Source: Marisa cornuarietis
Lineage: Eukaryota > Mollusca > Gastropoda > Architaenioglossa > Ampullariidae
Direction: 5' to 3'
Assembly: GCA_004794655.1 (NCBI GenBank)
Contig: SMMW01000001.1
Location: 2,564,501-2,628,500, forward strand
DNA: 64,000 nt
The position numbers were made by a program, and so were the translations under genes. This document shows positions 56,161 to 64,000 of this stretch, piece after piece; position 1 is the first letter of the stretch; each line of letters opens with the position of its first letter. Below the pieces are notes generated by a model that was not told the DNA's origin, made no database searches, and saw only the letters and a program-made list of their open reading frames with translations.

Positions 56161-59129
56161 ATGAATGAAAGAGGAGATGTTGAGGAATATCAAAAAAAGC
56201 TTGTAAGGATTTTCCAGTCCTGTGACCATGGCAACAAAGGTTACCTAATACAAGCAGAATTCAAATACCTTTGTTCTCAACTGCACCTGCAACATCACAA
56301 TGAGCATCTTCTCAGTCTAATTTGTGGCAGCAGTGAATCTGCCTCAGCAAAGGTCTTAACAACTATTTTTGTGTTGGTGGAATTAACAGTTTTAAAGAGG
56401 GGTTTTAAGATTAAAAGACAGCATGATCTGTTCTGATGTTTAAGCATTTTTTTTTCAATAAGTTGGGTACTGATAAACCAGTCTTGTGTCATTTCATTTC
56501 ATAAAATAAGTGTTGATAGAGTAAATAGGCTAAAAATCAGAGAAAGTGCAATATACCTGGAAATGTGCAAATGCATTTGGCATGTACATTGGCAGATGTC
56601 TATTAGTGTGCAAGTATACTTACCACTCAGCACCAGTATGCTATTAACACTGTAGTCTTAGGCGTCCCATTAACTGTTAGGTCGTTATGGGGCAAGGGGT
56701 TAGAAACCTCACTTTTCTTGGGGCCTCAAGGGAGCAGATAGCTGAATTGTTAGAGTGCTGGTGTCCAAACAGGCATGTCAGTTCAATACCTGTGTAGCGC
56801 AGCTCGCTTTCCTTAGTTGACCCAGCTGGCGGAAAGGGTTACCTGACTCACAGGAGTGTTTGGGAAGGAAAGGCAGCAAGGGAGAGGAGATGGGCACCAT
56901 CCTCATGTAAAGCTTGCCTTGAGATACTCAGATAAGTGAGGTCTGAAAAGGTCATGGGACAACGGACAACCCTTAACTTAGGTGTCCAGTGTGATGGACA
57001 TGATGTAGTCATGTTTGCTATGGCATAAGTAGTCACTTTGAGACAGTAACCCTGGGTGCAGTACATTGAAGATTTCAGAGCTTCTTTTTGGAAAAGAGAA
57101 CAATGTTGAAAGGAGTTTTATAAAAAAAAATTAATTTTGTTAATAGAAGCAGATTTACCATACTGTTTGGGGGGTTTTCTTTTTTTTTTTTGGAAGGGGG
57201 AGTGATCAGAACGTTTCCTTAGTTACAAAATCAGATATACTCTCCCATGGACTAATATATCCCTGTGTAACTTGTGGGGCTTACACAATTTTTTCCATAG
57301 AAATTTAGCAAAAAGAGCTGTGGAATTTTTATTTTTTAGGTTTATATTAGTTTTATAATGAGATCACTCTTAGTTACTGTGTGATTGTTGTCAAATAGAA
57401 AAGTTGCAAATTTGATCAAAAAGCTTGGGGTGGGGGGAAGAGTGGAGGGGATTTGTTTTTATGCCAACCGTGTAACTAAGGCTATATCACAGCAAAGCAG
57501 CCTTCCCTGTAAACAGGTGCCCAAATGCTTAGGGATAATGGTGACCGGACACTTAATCCCCAGACACTTAATCCCCTAGACATTTAATCCCCAGACACAA
57601 TCCTCAAAAATGCCCCCAATGTTATAAATGTTGAAGTTAAGTATTATTTTAATTGTCAAACTTATTTTGATGTTTACATGAAAATAATTACTTGAATTTG
57701 AATTAAATTTTTCATTTACTTCATAATTAAATTTTTCATTTACTTCATAATTAAATTTTTCATTCACTTCATAATTTCTTGAGTTGAAATTTCATTTTGA
57801 GGATTAAGTGTATGGGGATTAAATGTCTAGGGGACTAAGTGTCTGGGATTCAGGGATAATGTAGAATAGAAATCAAAAAGTGTGTTTCAAGAAGGCATTA
57901 AGGACTTTATTTTGGGAATACCTTTTATAGTAACTCCATTCTCGCTGTAATCTTAAGTTGTCCATGTTTAAGATGTGCATTCATATGTGTTTTTGGCAAG
58001 AGAACTGTTATGTTATTTTACGCTTTTTCCCTGTCACTTGTGTGTGTATGTGACCTGGGCACATGTTATGGCTCTGCGCTATGCAAGCATCCTAATTATT
58101 ATTATAGTAGTAGTACTGATTGTACATACTCTACCAAAGGCATTTTAGGTCATGATTTATCAGAAATCATCAATGGTACATTTGGTCGCAGAGCATGATA
58201 AAATATATTGATACTTGGCCAGTTAACAAAGTACGTTCACTGTATTTTATTGAAGGTGTACTTTGAAGATTTCAAGGAAGCCTTGTTGTCCCTATTGCAA
58301 GAGTTTGGACCAGAGAAATTAACAACCGAACAAGAACAAGATCACCAAGCTGCCTTCAATGCAGGTGTTTAAAACATTGCTTTGCAACCCATAACATTGT
58401 TGCATGTTGGGCTGTTTTACTTTAGGTTAGTAGTGCAATGCCCCTCTAATAATTAGAGCCGTTGAGACTACTTCACAATGTTTAGAAAGAAAATAAATTT
58501 GCCTACAAAATACAATCAATGATAAGTGTATTATTTTTAATAAATCATTCCATTCCCAGAAAAATGGATAAAGTGGAGAAACACTCTTTGGGAATGAGAA
58601 ACAAAAACTATGCAAAAACAGGAAGCTACCAAGGAAATGCATGTAGAAACAGTATCGTGAACAGTTTAACATACTTTAAAAAAAGGAAGTTTCTCTTTTG
58701 TTGCATGACTTATTTGTCTGGCTGCTTAGCTAGACATTCGTTTTATGTAGTTAAGTTATTATAGAATCTTACCTAAAGATTTCATCATTTTCATTAAATT
58801 TCACCAGCATTTTAACTTAACTGTTTCAAAGGAACAGATCTTGGACATGGGCAACACAGATATTTTTATATTTTTGCTTCAAATATTATTTTTTTGACAA
58901 ACAGTAAACAGTAATTTGTCTTTCCTTCCTAGACATCTGCAGTTCAGAACATGGTGATTTGCAAAGGTTTCCCAATCACTCACATAGTTCATCAGACGAG
59001 GAAGACATTTGCATGAAATTTCCGTTGGGGTTAACAGTCAATGATTTGGGCCTTGTTCTATCAGTTGGCAAGCACTCAGATCATTGCCGGCTTTCGCCTT
59101 CATCTCCCTTAAAACGCTCACTTTTGGAG
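56161..59129 (+). CDS. Ninein / ninein-like centrosomal protein, N-terminal three coding exons (continues rightwards)
   Basis: Exon 1 is bounded by an acceptor at 56140 and a donor after 56352. Exon 2 is 58256-58364 and exon 3 is 58933-59129, followed by GTAAGT. All junctions are in frame, giving 166 aa with no stop. The Met at 56161 was chosen because it puts the first EF-hand-like unit about 16 residues in, as in NIN and NINL; the acceptor at 56140 then implies a non-coding upstream exon. Recognisable pieces are IFQSCDHGNKGYLIQAEF (EF-hand loop with Asp and Glu at positions 1 and 12 but no acid at 3 and 5), then YLCSQLHLQ, then VYFEDFKEALLSLLQEF. The order and spacing match the N terminus of NIN/NINL. 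Exon 3 is Ser/Asp-rich (SSSDEED) and less conserved. The family anchors microtubules at centrosomes and basal bodies. The long coiled-coil part lies outside the window or in exons I did not find. Confidence 0.68.
56728..56990 (+). mobile_element. tRNA-derived SINE, copy 3, in intron 1 of the ninein-like gene
   Basis: Head GCAGATAGCTGAATTGTTAG, B box AGTTCAATACC near 56780, body GACCCAGCTGGCGGAAAGGG, end TGAAAAGGTCATGGGACAAC. This is the fullest match to copy 2, so family length is about 230-260 bp. Confidence 0.75.
57541..57851. mobile_element. 311-bp MITE with subrepeated inverted ends and 10-bp flanking duplication, in intron 1 of the ninein-like gene
   Basis: AGGGATAATG flanks both sides (57531-57540 and 57852-57861). 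Inverted ends of about 50 bp (57558-57607 and 57796-57847) are built from repeated GACACTTAATCCCC units. The interior has three exact-length 24-bp tandem copies (57701-57772, units AATTAAATTTTTCATTTACT plus TCAT). A 10-bp target duplication would fit Mutator-like elements, but that assignment is tentative. Confidence 0.8.
57950..58115 (+). mobile_element. SINE/LINE tail fragment in intron 1 of the ninein-like gene
   Basis: It shares AGTTGTCCATGTTTAAGATG at the start and GCGCTATGCAAGCATCCTAA plus an ATT-rich tail with the copy at 34.7-34.95 kb. This implies an interspersed family about 170 bp or longer. Confidence 0.5.
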
Positions 59130-60854
59130 GTAAGTATAGCCAGTTAGCTATTTTTATTTAGTTGTTCATTTATTTTTCAAATTCACTTTAGTTCCTTTAT
59201 ATATTTTTTCCTAAATTAATAAAGTTTTCCTTTCCCTTTCCGAACAAATGATGGCTTGTGAGGTAGAATGTACATTACTGAGAAAGAATTGTGGACAGAG
59301 TGGAATGAGGAAGTTTGCTGCCAGTGTGTGCACTAATGTGATGGTAAGATACAGAGTGACTATTCTAACAAGTTCATGAAATCTAAAACCTAAAAGTTTC
59401 ATTGCAGAATCGTATTTATCTTCCTGTTTTTTATAGTAGCAAATTAAAGCCTCTAGGTGTAGTAATATGCTTTTAAATATAAAATGTGAAATTTCAGTTA
59501 CTAGTGTAGTGATACTTCATAGAAAATTATTTCAATCAGTACGTTTTGATGCTGTAAGTGTTAAATGTTGAAATAAGGAGAGCTAGAACATACAGTGTTT
59601 ACAACCAAGTTTTAAACTGAGGTTTTACTTTTCATGACCATTATGAAATAGTGAAAACACTGTCCAGGTGATGCTAGAGCACATACCTGCATTGAGATTT
59701 AACTTTTGTAGTTTATCCTGACAGCAAGAGATTAGACACTTGACACACCAACATGTGCATCCCATTATTAGTTTCATTCTCTTTTTCTACTATTTTATTA
59801 TTTCTTTGTTACTTGGCTGTTTCAGCTTCTCTCTCTGTGCTCTTGACTGGGTTAATTTTAATTATTTAAATGTTGCTAAGACTGAGTTATTCATGAACTA
59901 TTAACACAAAGAAAAAGAATCATGAAGCATGTTCATGCTGTAGAATATAACACAATTCGACATGAACTATTCTTGAGTCATGCTAGGATAGACGACAGAA
60001 AGGGGCGAGATACTGACCTATTGTTCAGAGGGAACAAGGAACAAGCCTGGTAGAATTTGTTTAAGTTTAGGTCATATGGCTGGAGTGGCCAGCAGTATTA
60101 AGTCTGAAGATACTTTCATCACCGGAAACTTCTGGAGTGTGCATCCGAGGGTTGCTCACTGTGTTGCTACTATTGCAGGATCATGTTAGATGATATTGGA
60201 CAAATCAGTTGCTGTTGTGGGTTCTGCCTTTGTAAAGTGAATTTAGTCCCTCACTGAGAAATGTGCATCAGGGAGAAACCCACACCACAGCTGACTTTCA
60301 TTTCTTCATCCAGTTATTCTAACTCCCTGTGTGATCATAACTCTTCTGCTCCTGTATTATCTGCCATTCATGTGTGAAATGTGGCCATCACCAATACCCT
60401 ATTTACTGTCTTCTGTGCCATGCTAATCTGTGATGGTGCAACAAAGACCACACCTTAAAGGATATGCTTACTCATTTTGCATAATGCATCGTCTGAACTT
60501 GATTGATGTGAAGTGTGTTGTGTAACCACAGCACGTGCCCTGTGAAGTTCTGGCCCATATATTCAGTAATCTGGCTTATGCATAGCTTCAGAGGTCAGCA
60601 ATAAATATTGCTTGCTTCCTGAGTAGGATACGACTGCGTTTTTAGGTTTACCTGTTGAGCATATACTGGGGTGTTCAGGCTTTTGGTTTTATTGTCATTC
60701 TTCATGGCTTAGTAGGTTTGAGCTGTAAGTTCAACAAAGTGTCAGACGTTCAATAAAAGTAGGTGGCGCTTACGTTGTGTATTGCCTTGTACGAGCAGTT
60801 GTCAGAAGGACCGAGCTATTTTGACTAGAACGTGCTCTGTGGATCGGAAATTCA

Positions 60855-60957
60855 ATGCTGCCTTCCAGGAACCTCACGAGACAAGAGGTCTTCGACGATA
60901 TTTGCCGGCTTCCAGCGTCTGCACCGGATCACTCCTATATTGTACATGATATTGTAA
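60855..60957 (+). other. Possible short first exon or small ORF
   Basis: An ATG at 60855 opens a 35-codon frame (starts MLPSRNLTRQEVFDDICRL, ends HDIVM then TAA at 60960-60962). A donor-like GTAAGT overlaps the end at 60958, so the block could instead be a first coding exon. Residue composition is protein-like. Nothing else supports it, and it lies on the same strand as the ninein-like gene to the left. Confidence 0.15.
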
Positions 60958-61984
60958 TGTAAGTTCTGATTTGGAGCACTGAGAATGATTGTACTCTACT
61001 CTGTGTGTGTGCGGGAGGGGGGGGGGAACTACGCGCATTTAGATTAACAAACGAGCTTACCCCGATATTTGTCAAGAATTAATTGAACTCGAACAAGACA
61101 CGTCTGCACCGCAGATACTTCCTTCCCACACCTACCCACGTTAGCATAAGACCTCACACTGTATGATAAGTAGAGCGTAGATATGGTAGTAACACCGACG
61201 GCGAGTAATGGGCATCCCGTACCCCTCCGCCACCACCACATCTCACCCCTCCCCTTTCTCTTTCTCGCCTAACTCGCTCTGGCAGTGGGATGTCACGTGA
61301 GAACACATAAGGATAGTGCGCGTAAAGCTCGCTTTGTTTTGTAAGACACGTTCTGTCGTTCCATTGGCAAGTGTAAATAATAAAAAGGGCTAATACAAAA
61401 CGTGACATGGATCGGAACTGAACAACTTAATGACTAAGCAATTTCTCAGCAGTTTCTCCCCGCCCAGTGTCACGCATTTGAAAGTCGAGAAGACACGTAG
61501 GGCTTGCGAAACAGTCTTAATGGCAGGCGTGGTCGTTTAGCACGAGACTGCAAGGATGGTATTCGGGTTATCTCAATAGAACACAAATCGCCACATTTCC
61601 ACATACGTGTCCGGAAAAACGTCAATTTTTCTGTCACCAGAACGTTTGCCAAACGCCGTCACATATTCGGCAGTGTGTGTCGGCTTATTGCACTGCAGTA
61701 TATGGCGGGCATTACACAAAACGCCTGTCTTAGAGGCTAGTTCGACGTCAGCACCCCATTGTAAACAGCTGTCAAACTGGAAGTGTAATCCACACGACCT
61801 CCTTCGAACCGCTGCGATGGTGGTGTGGGTTAACTGCTGGCTGTCTTATACAAGAGGGTTTTCTTTTTTGGAGAGAGGGGGCTACGATTCGGAGGCAGTC
61901 TGCGGGTGTGTGTGTATTTAAAAATAAGTCTTTTCTCGACCGTAATAAATCCCTGATTTATCTCGGGAAGATTGTGTGAGAGAG

Positions 61985-62160
61985 AGGGGTCCTCATATCC
62001 TCTTCTTCACTGCCTTACCGCTTAACTTTCTACGGTCAGTGACCATCTTTACAGCTGGATAAATGACCGCATCACACAGGTATCGAACCTGTTAGTATGA
62101 GCGGCTTCGGTTTTGGACGCGTTGCTGTAACCACTAGGCTGTCCTCTTCCCCTGATGTGT
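61985..62160 (-). mobile_element. tRNA-derived SINE, copy 4, reverse strand
   Basis: On the reverse strand the head reads GACAGCCTAGTGGTTACAGC (A box) with B box GGTTCGATACC at 62079-62089, followed by TATCCAGCTGTAAAGATGGT and a purine-rich end. It has the best-preserved promoter boxes of the four copies, but a shortened body. Confidence 0.7.
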
Positions 62161-62598
62161 ACAGGTAAATGTTGCCATATCTCAGCATGAAACTGTCACT
62201 CTGTCACCTAGGAAGACCGCGGCCGCTGCTTTCAGAATAGAGGCGGGGGCAGCAGGTTGTGGTAAAGCGGTTCATTTCGGTCGATTTGCGCATATACTGA
62301 AGAGGCCTCTTGCATTTTATCGGTGTTTTTATCACTTGCCTTGATAGTTCCAAGTTCTACAGTTATTATTTCTTAAAATCATTATAGTTCGATTATTTCT
62401 TCCCGTCGTCACAAGTTAAAAACTGTGGTGAGAAGCCCGCGTTCATGGCGCTGCTTACACTGAGACAGAGCGCGTGCGTGCTATCAGGTGTGTGTGTGTT
62501 TTTTTTAAATGGGTTACTGCAGTGATAGTTCACGTGACAAGTAATGTCTTGCTGTTTGTTCACGGAGGGAAGGTTCTATTCTAAATTTGCCTCTCCGC

Positions 62599-62780
62599 TC
62601 ACGTGACTACTTCAAAGTCGGACTTGAAATGCCCCTTTAGCACAAGACGATGAAAGACATCTTTTTTTACGTAAAAAAAAAAAGCAGAAAGTGTCTCACT
62701 CTGATCTAAAGCCTCAGGTACTGATACATGACGTGACTGCTTGAGTTGGACTTGAAATGCCCCCTCAACGCAAGACGATC
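62599..62780 (+). repeat. Local duplication of a ~48-bp block
   Basis: CACGTGACTACTTCAAAGTC and GACTTGAAATGCCCC..CACAAGACGAT at 62599-62652 recur at about 62731-62781 as GACGTGACTGCTTGAGTTGG plus GACTTGAAATGCCCC..CGCAAGACGAT. The copies are about 130 bp apart in the same orientation. Confidence 0.7.
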
Positions 62781-63223
62781 TTTCCATTGTTACCATCTAG
62801 AAAATCTGCGACTCGATTTTTTTGTCGATTGATTATGCAACCCAACCATCATAACATGGCCTTGTTTTGTTTCACGACGTTTTCGAACCTTAGCTGTCTT
62901 GTTAGATATCTTGATTACTGTTTTAACGTCGTAAGCAGTTTCATGTGTGCACTTTGAATGAATGTATCTCATGAGTCTGTTCGCCGCTTCAAATGGCTAT
63001 CTAGGACATTAAGTGAAAATGCTTAATTACACTTTACTATGCTATGTATTACTGTATTACGATTTTTTTGTTTTGTTTTTTGCCATTAGGCTCCATGTTA
63101 CTGTACAAGCTGTGCTCGTCACCTAAATGTTGAGGCCACATGGGCTGAGGCAGTTAAAAAAAAAATCGTTCTTCTCTCACAAACGCGACCGCTCAGAGAG
63201 AGCGCAATGGTGCCACGTGACAA

Positions 63224-63325
63224 CAGTTTAATAATAATTAATAATATTGAAACTAAGTTGTTTAGCGTTTTTCCTACCATTAAAGGGAGGCTCAAAGCGC
63301 TTTACTACAAAGAAAAACACAAACA
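63224..63325 (-). mobile_element. CR1/L2-type (V-SINE-like) 3' tail, reverse strand
   Basis: Read on the reverse strand, the block contains GTAAAGCGCTTTGAGCCTCC and ends in AATATTATTAATTATTATT. That is the classic L2-clade 3' end also carried by tail-sharing SINEs. The 5' limit is not clear. Confidence 0.6.
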
Positions 63326-64000
63326 TACTAATAATGGATGCTGATCTCAAAAACAGTAAGTTTCAGTGTTCTTATCATTATTTACGCTCACTCCTTTCCC
63401 GCCAGCACCGGACTTTCCTTTGAAGTTGATCTTCGCAAAGCAAGGATCGGAATAAGCAATGTCTTGAATTTCAAGTGTAGGCCAGTAAAACGAAAGGTTC
63501 GTCGGGATACCAAATTTGAAGTTTTAGGGCAACACAGTTGAGAGCAGAGCACAGTTTAGGCACTAAAATAATTTCAGTTGTTGCCAGTGACGCTTAGGTC
63601 ATGGGCGCAGTGTTCAGCCATGCTTTGCATGGTAGCGCCCTTTCAGAGTGCTGCGAGTATTGCGAAGACGGCGAAAGAAGGTTGGGGTGGGGGTTGGGGC
63701 CTTTGGGCTGGCAGCAGTTGTTGGCCAGGGACTTCACCGCTGGTCTTGCGTTGTCGCACACTATACATAGTGTCGGTGGTATCGCCTGGGTTCCGCCCTT
63801 TTGGTCGAGCGCCAGTCCTCCAGATCGATGAACCATTACTAAGGAATTTCCGCCTCGGTGATAATTTGCATACTGGGTTCGTTTCCACTTCCTTTCAGTA
63901 AGCTGCCGTAGATTCTACCTGGTGTGTATACGTACTGCTGTAGACTTGACAACGGCATCTTCCACTTGCCATTCGGCCCCGGGCCCACCCTCACCACATC

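Larger units (their letters stand above)
59130..64000. other. Right flank, presumably intron of the ninein-like gene or beyond
   Basis: No later ninein-like exon was recognised by eye. GC content rises after about 60.7 kb. Only the SINE and LINE tails, the duplicated block and a weak exon candidate at 60855 are supported. Confidence 0.5.

Noticed and set aside
62079..62089. tRNA genes at B-box matches (18.48, 34.34, 56.78, 62.08 kb)
   Set aside because: No complete cloverleaf or anticodon arm can be drawn, and all belong to the same SINE body.

Overview
This window is eukaryotic nuclear DNA from an animal. Genes are split by GT-AG introns of about 0.2 to 3 kb, gene density is low, and the non-coding sequence is full of long microsatellites, tRNA-derived SINE copies, LINE fragments with (ATT)n tails and short inverted-repeat elements. 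The protein families (FGFR-like receptor tyrosine kinase, PMP22/claudin-type tetraspans, ninein-type centrosomal protein) are metazoan. The repeat landscape and LINE tails look like a lophotrochozoan, most likely a mollusc and perhaps a gastropod. That last step is inference, not something the sequence proves.

Layout, left to right. 1-7.8 kb: no recognisable gene; one inverted-repeat element, one decayed reverse-transcriptase relic, a degenerate minisatellite and microsatellites. 7.8-10.5 kb: a 46-bp minisatellite running directly into the last three coding exons of an FGFR-like receptor tyrosine kinase on the + strand (exons 8283-8538, 8733-8829, 9353-9752), then its 3' UTR. The upstream exons were not found. 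10.5-39.8 kb: a long gene-poor stretch with SINEs, microsatellites, a 249-bp hAT-like MITE, a foldback element, a Z-DNA-type palindromic repeat, and a few open frames of doubtful status. 39.8-51.9 kb: two complete, same-strand, three-exon genes for PMP22/claudin-superfamily tetraspan membrane proteins (175 and 168 aa). Both introns fall in the same phase at equivalent places, so these are tandem paralogues. Related LINE 3' fragments lie in intron 1 of each, in opposite orientations. A 92-codon open frame with a signal-peptide-like start lies between them. 52-56 kb: nothing convincing. 56.1-59.1 kb: the first three coding exons of a ninein/ninein-like gene on the + strand, continuing to the right. 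59.1-64 kb: no further exon recognised with confidence; SINE and LINE tails, and a short duplicated block.

The genes do not form a pathway, and apart from the two tetraspan paralogues their adjacency has no obvious functional meaning. The most unusual local structure is the 46-bp tandem repeat before the kinase exon. Its units carry a copy of the intron-end/exon-start junction, so several potential 3' splice sites lie ahead of the catalytic-loop exon.
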